From assembly GCA_003327455.1 (NCBI GenBank), contig QOQU01000004.1, forward strand, positions 124,001-188,000: DNA of 64,000 nt, read 5' to 3'. Below are positions 26,853 through 34,183 of this stretch, one piece after another; position 1 is the stretch's first letter, and the number at the start of each line of letters is the position of its first letter. The notes beneath the pieces were generated by a model, which was given only the letters and a program-made list of their open reading frames with translations, had not been told where the DNA came from and did not search any database. The position numbers and the translations under genes were made by a program. This DNA comes from Anaerolineae bacterium (GTDB taxonomy: Bacteria > Chloroflexota > Anaerolineae > Anaerolineales > UBA4823).

Positions 26853-29183
26853 TCAAAGCTCTAAAAACTTGTGTGCCTGTTCGATGAGGACGCTTTTTTC
26901 CCACCCGTAGCCCGTTTCGTATGCCTGGCGCCATTCTTTAGGGGATAATCTCTCGGCTGCCTTCGCCATCCGCCCTTGATTAAGTTTTTGATATAACGAG
27001 CCCAGTACAATCCCCGACCGCTCACTCAAAGATTGAATTGCACCATACAAATGGGCTGCGTTGGCCAGACTGCCTTTGGGCGATAGAACCAACAGCCCTG
27101 CCACCGCCGAAAGGAAAACCAGCAGGCGCCGCGTGTGCTGGCTGGCAAGTTCCAGAGAGTCGACCAGCCACCGCCGTGCCTGCTCATAGTTTCCCTGAGC
27201 GAGTTCAACCTCCGCCAGGTCGGTCTCAGCCATCGCCAGGAAAATGCCATCGGCGGAGGTCAGATGCTTCAGAGAGCTTTCCAGAAACCCCCGCGCTGCG
27301 CCTAAATTTCCCAGAAAGAGTTCCGTTTCGCCCAATTGTGCCAGCGGGGAACCCGGATTGAGATATTCGGGGTTTTGCATGGCAAGCTGCAGGGCTTTTT
27401 CCAGGGTCTCTTTCGCTTCGGCGAGCTTTCCCTGTTCGATAAAAATCCTGCCCAGACGATTGAGATAGAGCGGGATTTCTTTGTGCATCCGGTAACGGCG
27501 TCCAACTTCGGCGGCTTTCTGGGCGTAGAAGAGGGCTGTATCGAAGTCATGCTGTTGCCAGGCAAAGTCGGAAGCGGATTTGAAAAGTCTGGCAAGCAGG
27601 TGCGGCTCGATCTCGACCGGCAACGCCAATATCTGGCTCAAGAAATCCAACCCTTCCTTAAAGTACCCCAGGGATGACCACAGCCCTTCCAGGTATTCGA
27701 TCATTGGAAACCACAAGTCAGTTTGCCGCTCGTTAATTGCCCACTGCAGAGAGTCGTGGAAATTGTCTACCAGGAGTTGAAAATAGGCTTCCGGTTCGCC
27801 AGCGGGAGCGCCTTGGTTTAATTCTCGCAAGGCATTCAGGCAACATTCTGCACGGTTACGCTCTGCGGCGCACCGTTCCTCCCCCTCGAGTTTCGAGGCT
27901 GCATATTCATGAATCGGCACCAGCATGCGCCAGAAAGGTTTGTCGGCGTGGATCTCCTGAACCAGCAAAGAGTGTTCCATCAGTTCGTTCAGCGACGCTT
28001 TTGTTTCGCTGAGATTTGCAACGCCCACTGCGCTGGCAAATTGGGCATCGAAACGTCCTCTAAAGATACCGAGCTGGCGAAAAAATTGCCTTTGAGGCAG
28101 AGATAGCAGATTGTAACTCCATTCAATCACGTTTTCGAGAGAGCGCTGCCGCTGAGGCCGGTCACGCGCTGGGGAGGTTAATTGTTTGACCCAATCCGGA
28201 GTGTGAAAACTGGCGGTCAGTTCATCCAGCGTCATTTGACGCAGACTGGCAGCCGCAAGTTCAATTGCCAGGGGGATTCCTTCGAGAATGTTGCAAATCT
28301 CATTGACGGAAGCGGCGTTGGTAGCGGTGATCCTGAATTGGGGTTGGTGTTGGCGGATTCGAGCGACCAGGAGTTGCACCGCTTCGAATTGCATCAACGC
28401 CTCCGGGTTGTTAGACAGCGTCGGCGGAGGGATCGAAAGCGGTGGAACGGGGTATTCATGTTCGCCGTACAGGTGCAGCGGGACGCGGCTGGTAGCCAGT
28501 ATCTTCACCCTTGCACAGGCTTGAAGGATGCGGGCGATATCCAGTGAGGCTTCTTCGACAATTTGCTCGAGATTATCCAGGATGAACAGCAGACTTTTCT
28601 CCCGAATCGTACGGATCAATTGGGCTAAATTTGGAGTGCCAGGCAGATCGAGAATTGGGACATTGCGGACAATGGTGGGGATGAAATAATCTGCGCTGAA
28701 AACCTCTGCCAGGTCAACAAACCAGACACCGTCGGGGAAATCACCCAGCAGTTCACTCCCGCAATGGATGGAGAGACGCGTTTTGCCTATTCCAGGTGGC
28801 CCAATCAGGGTGACCAGGTGCACGGTTTTGTCTTTGAGCAGGGAGGTAACCGCGGAGAGGTCACGCGCCCGGTCGATGGTAGAGGTGAGCAGGGTGGGAA
28901 GGTTGTGCGAATATGACTCTCCAGTGGCTAAATGAAGTTCTTCGATGAAGATACCCCGCGCAGATTGCAGGAAGGCTTCTCTTTCGGCGATGGAGATTTG
29001 CAGTGCCTGAATCAACATTTCGGCAAGTTGGCGAGAAGGTTTGCGCTCGTCTGCCTCAATCTTGCGTATGATGGCTTCAGAACAATAGGCGCGTCTCCCC
29101 AATTCAGCCTGCGTAAGATCAAGTTGCTTGCGCCGGTTGCGTACCCATTTACCAAAGGAGGGGTAGGCTTTGGCGGAAATCAT
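26853..29183 (-). CDS. XRE-type regulator with STAND ATPase and TPR-like repeats
   Basis: Large one-component regulator (776 residues). Residues 8-62 form an XRE helix-turn-helix (RNRRKQLDLTQAELGRRAYCSEAIIRKIEADERKPS). An NB-ARC/STAND ATPase follows: P-loop GPPGIGKTRL at 128-137, Walker B LLFILDNLE near 198 and ATSRVPL sensor. The C-terminal half is alpha-helical, with TPR-like pairs such as YLNRLGRIFIEQGKLAEAKETLEKAL and AETDLAEVELAQGNYEQARRWL. This build is common in Chloroflexota and in AfsR/MalT-like regulators, where ligand binding to the repeats frees the ATPase. The effector is unknown. It is divergent from the lipoprotein gene, with a palindrome between them. Confidence 0.9.
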   Translation of the reverse strand: MISAKAYPSFGKWVRNRRKQLDLTQAELGRRAYCSEAIIRKIEADERKPSRQLAEMLIQALQISIAEREAFLQSARGIFIEELHLATGESYSHNLPTLLTSTIDRARDLSAVTSLLKDKTVHLVTLIGPPGIGKTRLSIHCGSELLGDFPDGVWFVDLAEVFSADYFIPTIVRNVPILDLPGTPNLAQLIRTIREKSLLFILDNLEQIVEEASLDIARILQACARVKILATSRVPLHLYGEHEYPVPPLSIPPPTLSNNPEALMQFEAVQLLVARIRQHQPQFRITATNAASVNEICNILEGIPLAIELAAASLRQMTLDELTASFHTPDWVKQLTSPARDRPQRQRSLENVIEWSYNLLSLPQRQFFRQLGIFRGRFDAQFASAVGVANLSETKASLNELMEHSLLVQEIHADKPFWRMLVPIHEYAASKLEGEERCAAERNRAECCLNALRELNQGAPAGEPEAYFQLLVDNFHDSLQWAINERQTDLWFPMIEYLEGLWSSLGYFKEGLDFLSQILALPVEIEPHLLARLFKSASDFAWQQHDFDTALFYAQKAAEVGRRYRMHKEIPLYLNRLGRIFIEQGKLAEAKETLEKALQLAMQNPEYLNPGSPLAQLGETELFLGNLGAARGFLESSLKHLTSADGIFLAMAETDLAEVELAQGNYEQARRWLVDSLELASQHTRRLLVFLSAVAGLLVLSPKGSLANAAHLYGAIQSLSERSGIVLGSLYQKLNQGRMAKAAERLSPKEWRQAYETGYGWEKSVLIEQAHKFLEL

Positions 29184-29230
29184 TATGTCTCGCTTTTTGT
29201 CACGCTTTAAGCGACCATATCATCTCTTTT

Positions 29231-29255
29231 TTGTAGTATTTTTATTCTACTACAA
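29231..29255. promoter_or_regulatory. Inverted repeat between the STAND regulator and lipoprotein genes
   Basis: TTGTAGTA and TACTACAA form a perfect 8-bp inverted repeat around a nine-base AT-rich centre. It lies 48 bases before the regulator start and 45 before the lipoprotein start, a natural position for an operator controlling both divergent genes. Binding by the XRE protein is inference. Confidence 0.55.
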
Positions 29256-29299
29256 CTGTGAGTTTTAAGGAATTAATTGTTCGCTAAGGAGTCGAGTTC

Positions 29300-30040
29300 A
29301 TGCGAAAAATAAGCTTTTTTGTTTTCCTAATCTTCTTGATCGCCGGGTGTCGACTGAGCAACAGTATCCCGACTGCCACCGTCTCGCCACCCCAAACCGC
29401 CCCCTCTGATCCGACCCAATCGCCCACCCAAGAGGTGCCCGCGCCTCAAAATTCGGGAGCGTCTCTTCCAGATTTTTGTGGTAATCCGTATTACCCGGTG
29501 ATTGAGGGGTCGTTGTACGAATATCGCCTTTCATCGGGCGAGACTATCGTTCGCACCTTTGAAGTTGATGAGACATCCCAGAAATTCACCATATCCGTCA
29601 GTGGGGCTGGTACGGAGGCAAAGATTGAAGGGCAATGCACCAGCGAGGGCATTGTGATTATGGAATCGCCCGGTTCGACCACGACCACCTCGGATGAGGA
29701 GGGTTCTTCAACAATCATGACCCAATCATCCAGCGGCGTATCCCTACCCAATGATCTGGCTCCTGGCAAACAATGGTCACAAACAATTAGCATCACAAGC
29801 GACGCAGGTGAGTCGTTGATTCAGATGGATTATCAGGCGGTGGGGCTTGAAGAAGTGACCGTGCCGGCCGGCACATTCACCGCTCTGAAAATCGTCCAGA
29901 ATGGCTATGTGACCGTCTTTGACCAGCAGGTGGCTATGGAAGGCCTGGTGAGCTGGTATGTAAAGGACCTCGGCCTGGTCAAGTTTGAAGTGCCGGGCGC
30001 GCCGGGCTCTGAACTGGTCAGGTACGCTTTGGGCAATTGA
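29300..30040 (+). CDS. Exported lipoprotein of unknown function
   Basis: A 246-residue lipoprotein: MRKISFFVFLIFLIAGCRLS has a short signal peptide and the lipobox LIAGC. A Pro/Thr/Ser-rich linker (about 25-50) leads to a beta-rich domain beginning FCGNPYYPVIEGSLYEYRLSSGET. The phrases GSLYEYRLSSGETIVRTF and VPAGTFTALKIVQNG resemble small surface proteins in which a measured property is restored, but I recognise no named family. It is followed 45 bases later by the beta-helix protein gene and may be co-transcribed with it. Confidence 0.8.
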   Translation: MRKISFFVFLIFLIAGCRLSNSIPTATVSPPQTAPSDPTQSPTQEVPAPQNSGASLPDFCGNPYYPVIEGSLYEYRLSSGETIVRTFEVDETSQKFTISVSGAGTEAKIEGQCTSEGIVIMESPGSTTTTSDEEGSSTIMTQSSSGVSLPNDLAPGKQWSQTISITSDAGESLIQMDYQAVGLEEVTVPAGTFTALKIVQNGYVTVFDQQVAMEGLVSWYVKDLGLVKFEVPGAPGSELVRYALGN

Positions 30041-30085
30041 ACCTCGTTCAAAGAAATTCAGCAACAGGTTTGAGAGGAATAAATT

Positions 30086-32236
30086 ATGAAACACTATCGT
30101 TTTATTGATCTCATTGTACGTCTGGCAGCCATTTTCTTCCTGCTCGGCGCCATGCTGAGCACTGTGCCTCAGCGACGCGCCTGGGCTGCCAGCCGCTATT
30201 ACGTTAAGGATAACGGCGGGAATGATGTGAACAGTGGTCTCAGTTGGGCGCAGGCTTTCAAAACGCTGCAGAAAGCATTGAAGGTCGCCAACGCCGGCGA
30301 TGAGATTTGGGTTGCAAAGGGCGTTTACTCCCCGAATGAAGGCAGTGGTTTACTGCCGAATCAATGGCGTTACGCTTCCTATTATTTGAAGGATGACGTT
30401 TCCATCTACGGCGGCTTTGCGGGGAACGAGACCTCTCTCTCCCAGCGCGATATCGCCAATCATCTTACGATCCTGAGTGGTGATGTGGATAACGATGACC
30501 TGGACAGTGACGGCAATGGTATCGCGGATACAACCTCTGACATTGTAGGAAGTAATGCTTATCATGTAGTTAGATCGGACGGTAACGCCAGCACAGCCGT
30601 TCTGGACGGATTTGTCATCACTGCCGGTTTAGCAAATGACAATTCAGATCCTCACAACAAAGGCGGTGGTATGTATGCGTATCAGAGTGGTGCTACCCTG
30701 CGCAATCTGTCTTTTATCGGCAATTACGCCGGGCTGGGGGGTGGGCTGGCATGCGTAGATTGCCAGTCTCTTTCCCTGACCACCGTGGATTTTAGCAACA
30801 ACTTTGCAATCTACGTAGGGGGTGGTCTTTCAATTATGAATAGCAACCTTTCCCTGTCAAACGCAATGATCGGTGGCAACCTGGCGGGTACGGCGGGTGG
30901 TGGGATGGATAATTCCGGTAGCACCATCACCATCAACAATGCTTCATTTTTCAATAATCAGGCGCCGTTTGGCGGAGGAATGGCTAACCGTCCCAACAGC
31001 CAGGTAGAGATGACCGATTTAACTTTTATCCAAAATACTGCCACGAACAAGGGAGGGGGAATTTTCAACGAGAGCAGTGATCCCGTCCTTTCCAATGGGA
31101 GATTTGAGAACAACTGGGCGATTTCAGGTGGTGGGATGTATAACCTGAACTGCAACCCGTCCCTGTCGTTTACAACCTTCCGTAAAAACACCGCCAATTT
31201 TGGAGGCGGACTTTTCAACGAAAACAGCGACCCGCAAATCCAGTTTGGTTTGTTTGAGGAGAATTCGGCTCAGAATACGGGCGGAGGGATGATGAATCTC
31301 AGCAGCAACATAACTCTGGCGAGGAGCACCCTGCGGAATAATCAGGCGAATGTCGGCGGCGGCATGTACAACTACACCAGCAATCCGACGCTGACCAATG
31401 TAGATTTTGAAAATAACCGCGCAACTTCCACAACCAGTGGCGGCGGAGGCATGTTCAATTACACCAGCAGTCCCGTATTATCCAGAGTAAATTTCACGAA
31501 CAACACTGCGGTAAATGGCGGCGGCGGGTTGTATAACTACCAGGGCAGCAATCCCAAATTGACGGATGTGACTTTTGGCGGGAATGCTGCCCAAAACGGT
31601 GCGGGAATGCGCAATCATTTAGGGAACAATCAACCGGAGTTGAACCGTGTCACCTTTGTGGGAAATGAAGCCAATTTTGGCGGAGGAATGTCCAATGACA
31701 ACAGCACGCCCAAACTAACCAATGTCACGTTTTCCGGCAATTCTGCCCACCATGAAGGCGGGGGAATGCACAACTATCAAAGCAATCCGGATTTGATGAA
31801 CGTCACTTTTTACGGGAATGTGGCTGAGGACAGCGGCGGGGGCGGCGGCATGTACAATATCAGCAGCCAGCCGTTTTTACGCAATGTCATCCTGGCAGGC
31901 AGTGTCAACGGCGATTGCGTCAACGGCTCTGGAGGGAGCATTGCGGGCGCATACTCCCTGATCCAGGACACAGGCGCCTCTGCCTGCGGGGCAGTTAACA
32001 GGAATAATGGATTTATCGTCGGGCAAGACCCCCGGCTTGGGGCGCTCGGTTCTTACGGCAGCTTTACCCAGGTCCACCCCCTGAACTCCGGCTCACCCGC
32101 CATTGACGTGGTGCTTAACAACTGGTGTCCCACAGTAGATCAGCGCGAGATGGCGCGGCCCTACGGAACCTATTGCGACATTGGAGCCTATGAATTTGTT
32201 CCGTGGCGAATATATTTACCGCTGATCTTACGGTGA
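30086..32236 (+). CDS. Secreted right-handed beta-helix repeat protein
   Basis: A 716-residue exported protein. A signal peptide (LAAIFFLLGAML, cleavage probably after RAWA) precedes the domain opener YYVKDNGGNDVNSGLSWAQAFKTLQKAL, common in pectin-lyase-fold surface proteins. About sixteen GGGM-x-N-type turns then follow (GGGMYNYTSNPTL, GGGLFNENSDPQI, GGGMSNDNSTPKL), each one coil of the helix and rich in Asn. The C-terminal part (PAIDVV, RPYGTYCDIGAYEF) closes the fold, and the chain ends IYLPLILR, possibly a sorting tail. No catalytic residues can be assigned; adhesin or polysaccharide-binding roles are possible. Confidence 0.88.
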   Translation: MKHYRFIDLIVRLAAIFFLLGAMLSTVPQRRAWAASRYYVKDNGGNDVNSGLSWAQAFKTLQKALKVANAGDEIWVAKGVYSPNEGSGLLPNQWRYASYYLKDDVSIYGGFAGNETSLSQRDIANHLTILSGDVDNDDLDSDGNGIADTTSDIVGSNAYHVVRSDGNASTAVLDGFVITAGLANDNSDPHNKGGGMYAYQSGATLRNLSFIGNYAGLGGGLACVDCQSLSLTTVDFSNNFAIYVGGGLSIMNSNLSLSNAMIGGNLAGTAGGGMDNSGSTITINNASFFNNQAPFGGGMANRPNSQVEMTDLTFIQNTATNKGGGIFNESSDPVLSNGRFENNWAISGGGMYNLNCNPSLSFTTFRKNTANFGGGLFNENSDPQIQFGLFEENSAQNTGGGMMNLSSNITLARSTLRNNQANVGGGMYNYTSNPTLTNVDFENNRATSTTSGGGGMFNYTSSPVLSRVNFTNNTAVNGGGGLYNYQGSNPKLTDVTFGGNAAQNGAGMRNHLGNNQPELNRVTFVGNEANFGGGMSNDNSTPKLTNVTFSGNSAHHEGGGMHNYQSNPDLMNVTFYGNVAEDSGGGGGMYNISSQPFLRNVILAGSVNGDCVNGSGGSIAGAYSLIQDTGASACGAVNRNNGFIVGQDPRLGALGSYGSFTQVHPLNSGSPAIDVVLNNWCPTVDQREMARPYGTYCDIGAYEFVPWRIYLPLILR

Positions 32237-32409
32237 GGGAGCACAGCTTTCCGCTTTAAGAAAATTGAACACCCAACAGAACCCAAAGGCACAGCATTTC
32301 GTGGTGGTCTCCTGGACACAAACGGCATGCTGTGCCCTTGAATTTAACGTTAGCAAGCCTCCCACGCGACCATATAGCGTTCCACTAACCCAGGACCTCA
32401 GCCGGGTTA

Positions 32410-32438
32410 TTCACCCTCTGGATAAGGCGCGGTATAAT
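32410..32438 (+). promoter_or_regulatory. Promoter for the 103-aa gene
   Basis: TTCACC (32410-32415) and a perfect TATAAT (32433-32438) lie 17 bases apart, 53 bases before the ATG at 32492. The remainder of the gap from 32237 shows no gene. Confidence 0.6.
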
Positions 32439-32491
32439 CAGCAAAGCTCATAGAAATTGACCGAAAATCCAGATTTTAGGGAGCGTTTTGT

Positions 32492-32803
32492 ATGGGACGG
32501 CCAAAAGCGGATTTTATCATCGAAACCGTGCGTTATAGTCCCAACGGAGAGATCGAATGGGTGCGCGGCTATGAACGGCGCGGCGAGGTCTTCTCCGATG
32601 TCGTAATCGTGCCACGCCATGAACTGGTTGAGCGGCTCAAGAAGGGCAAGAAGATCTTTGCCGGTCGAAGGCTCTCCAAAATGGGCAGCGCTTTCGAACT
32701 CTCGAAAGGCGTGCAATTGAAAGCAATGAACGGGAATGCCGTGATTGTGACCGAAAACACTTCCGCGTCGAGTGACCGCCTGGATGGCGTGCCAGTCATT
32801 TAA
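32492..32803 (+). CDS. Conserved-looking small protein of unknown function (103 aa)
   Basis: I do not recognise the family. The sequence (MGRPKADFIIETVRYSPNGEIEWVRGYERRGEVFSDVV...) is a compact mixed alpha/beta protein, basic in the centre (RLKKGKKIFAGRRLSKMG), with no signal peptide or membrane segment. It has a good promoter, an AGGGAG ribosome site and ends two bases before the next gene, so it is probably real and co-transcribed with the phospholipase-like gene. Confidence 0.7.
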   Translation: MGRPKADFIIETVRYSPNGEIEWVRGYERRGEVFSDVVIVPRHELVERLKKGKKIFAGRRLSKMGSAFELSKGVQLKAMNGNAVIVTENTSASSDRLDGVPVI

Positions 32804-32805
32804 TC

Positions 32806-33558
32806 ATGCCAACCCCTCTCTACCATCTCAGCCTGGCGCAAGAACTCCTTCAGCATCCTTCTCTGCCCACCTCAGCCCGAGCCCTGTTGGAAGGAAACCT
32901 GGGCGCGTTTCTGTTCGGAAACGTCGCCCCGGATGTCCAGGTGGTCTCCGGGCAACCGCGCCAGGAAACCCACTTCTTCGATTTACCGTTGAAAAGCAAT
33001 GTTCTGCCTCCCTGGGAACAAATGCTTCAGCGTTATCCCGATTTACAACCAACCCTCTGGTTGCCCGAAGATCAAAGGGCATTCCTGATCGGTTACCTGT
33101 GTCATTTACAGGCAGACTGGCGTTGGGTGCAACAAATCTTCGTGCCGGTGTTCGGCTTACAAAGCGCCTGGGGAACGTTCGAACAGCGCTTGATATTTCA
33201 CAACGTCCTGCGTGCTTATCTCGATGAGCAAATCCTGCCCACTCTCCAAACCGGATGGGGACACAGGCTTGAGCGGACTACTCCCTGCGGCTGGTTGCCC
33301 TTTGTGCAGGATAGCTACCTGGTTCGCTGGCGAGATCTGATAGCCGACCAGCTCAAACCAGGCAGTAAAATTGCCACTGCAGAAGTATTTGCAGCCCGTC
33401 AGGGCTTACAGGTAGAGGAATTTGTGCGTTTGGTGCACTCTCCTGCGATCTTGCAAGAAGTGATCTTCTCGCGCTTATCTCTGACGCAGCTCACCGCCTT
33501 TCGGCGCCAGATGTTGAACGAAAGCGTTCGCCTGATTAAGGATACCCTGAAGCCTTAA
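32806..33558 (+). CDS. Zinc-dependent phospholipase C-like protein
   Basis: A 250-residue all-helical protein resembling the zinc-dependent phospholipase C / S1-P1 nuclease fold. The probable metal ligands follow the family order: H7 (PLYHLSLAQELL), D43 in FLFGNVAPDVQ, H56 in QETHFFDL, H100 and D104 in FLIGYLCHLQADWRW. There is no signal peptide, unlike the secreted toxins, so it is probably cytoplasmic and its substrate is unknown. It starts two bases after the preceding gene. Confidence 0.7.
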   Translation: MPTPLYHLSLAQELLQHPSLPTSARALLEGNLGAFLFGNVAPDVQVVSGQPRQETHFFDLPLKSNVLPPWEQMLQRYPDLQPTLWLPEDQRAFLIGYLCHLQADWRWVQQIFVPVFGLQSAWGTFEQRLIFHNVLRAYLDEQILPTLQTGWGHRLERTTPCGWLPFVQDSYLVRWRDLIADQLKPGSKIATAEVFAARQGLQVEEFVRLVHSPAILQEVIFSRLSLTQLTAFRRQMLNESVRLIKDTLKP

Positions 33559-33766
33559 TTGCCCTGGTTTTGGTCGTTTTGGCTTTCTCTGATTAAGGTG
33601 ACCGTTATCGTCGTAACACAGTTCCTCAGACTGTGCCCCTGAGGGGAGATTTAAGCTGTTCAAACGGCTTGAGCGAATTTTTCCGGATTGAAACCCGTTC
33701 TACATCAATTTATCTCCATGAGGTTACTCCTAAATCCCCCTGCCGCTTGTAGCTTGCAGGGATTGA

Positions 33767-33795
33767 TTGACATTCTTTATGGTTCGCGGTATATT
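33767..33795 (+). promoter_or_regulatory. Promoter of the SRP RNA gene
   Basis: A perfect TTGACA (33767-33772), 17-base spacer and TATATT (33790-33795). The predicted start near 33802 matches the 5' end of the RNA helix. The preceding 33559-33760 holds only a short CACAGT/ACTGTG hairpin and no gene. Confidence 0.85.
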
Positions 33796-33801
33796 CCTGG
33801 G

Positions 33802-33912
33802 TGCGTTCGGGTGGGTCCGGCGCGGCGGAAGCCTGCGAACCCCGTCAGGTCCGAGAGGAAGCAGCGGTAAGCAGGTCCTTCTGGGTGCCGCCGGGTAGCC
33901 TGCCCGGCGCTT
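33802..33912 (+). ncRNA. ffs: Signal recognition particle RNA (small bacterial type)
   Basis: The Ffh-binding core GTCAGGTCCGAGAGGAAGCAGC at 33844-33865 matches the conserved 4.5S RNA tip almost exactly (the usual tetraloop GGAA is replaced by a GAGA loop variant). Flanking segments pair (CCTGC at 33832 with GCAGG at 33871, CGGCGCGGC with GCCGCCGGG) as one long hairpin. The 3' end GCCGGG-TAGCCTG-CCCGGC plus TTTTTT doubles as an intrinsic terminator. The RNA guides Ffh-dependent co-translational targeting. Confidence 0.93.
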
Positions 33913-33964
33913 TTTTGTTGATTCCGCACAAAGAACCTGCCTGCTTTTTCGTTCATCCTTTCGG

Positions 33965-33993
33965 TTGACGCCTTTGGGCAATCTGGTTATAAA
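33965..33993 (+). promoter_or_regulatory. Promoter of the homocitrate synthase-like gene
   Basis: TTGACG (33965-33970), 17-base spacer, TATAAA (33988-33993). Initiation would be near 34000, immediately before an ATG at 34001, so the leader RNA is about 184 bases long and any leader peptide would be leaderless or nearly so. Confidence 0.75.
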
Positions 33994-34000
33994 GGCCACA

Positions 34001-34087
34001 ATGAACGAATTCAGTCGCTCGAAATTCAACGCCAAGCGCAGCCCGAAAACCGACCCTCGGTTTTCGGCTGTTGGGCTGTTTGGATGA
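34001..34087 (+). CDS. Possible leader peptide (28 aa)
   Basis: An ATG at the predicted transcript start opens a 28-codon frame with Lys codons at positions 8, 12 and 16 and four Arg codons or fewer between them. It spans the first hairpin of the attenuator. A ribosome stalled at Lys12 would cover the 5' arm of that hairpin. There is no ribosome site, so translation is uncertain; the frame could be chance. Confidence 0.3.
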   Translation: MNEFSRSKFNAKRSPKTDPRFSAVGLFG

Positions 34088-34169
34088 GCGAATAAAGCGC
34101 AAACGCAGCAAAAGCCAGTCCCTGTCCAAGCAACGCTCCCTCCGAAACCGAGGGAGCGTTCAATTTTTT
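34043..34169 (+). promoter_or_regulatory. Antiterminator/terminator leader of the homocitrate synthase-like gene
   Basis: Two hairpins compete. Hairpin 1 (34043-34067): CCGAAAACCGA with TCGGTTTTCGG. Terminator (34132-34160): AACGCTCCCTC with GAGGGAGCGTT, then CAATTTTTT. The 3' arm of hairpin 1 (CCCTCGGTTTTCGG, 34054-34067) can instead pair with CCGAAACCGAGGG (34142-34154) from the terminator, with one bulged base. The structures exclude each other, the logic of transcription attenuation. It does not resemble the lysine riboswitch; the signal is unknown. Confidence 0.8.
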
Positions 34170-34183
34170 ATCGGAGTTGAAGC

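Noticed and set aside
26716-26934. 72-codon frame at the end of the STAND regulator
   Set aside because: Out-of-frame overlap with the regulator's 3' end, no supporting signal.
33600-33660. CACAGT/ACTGTG hairpin as terminator of the phospholipase-like gene
   Set aside because: Short stem without a T-tract; could equally be a stray palindromic repeat.
34000-34183. Lysine riboswitch upstream of the homocitrate synthase-like gene
   Set aside because: The leader is too short after the promoter and lacks the conserved lysine aptamer segments; it is better explained as a two-hairpin attenuator.
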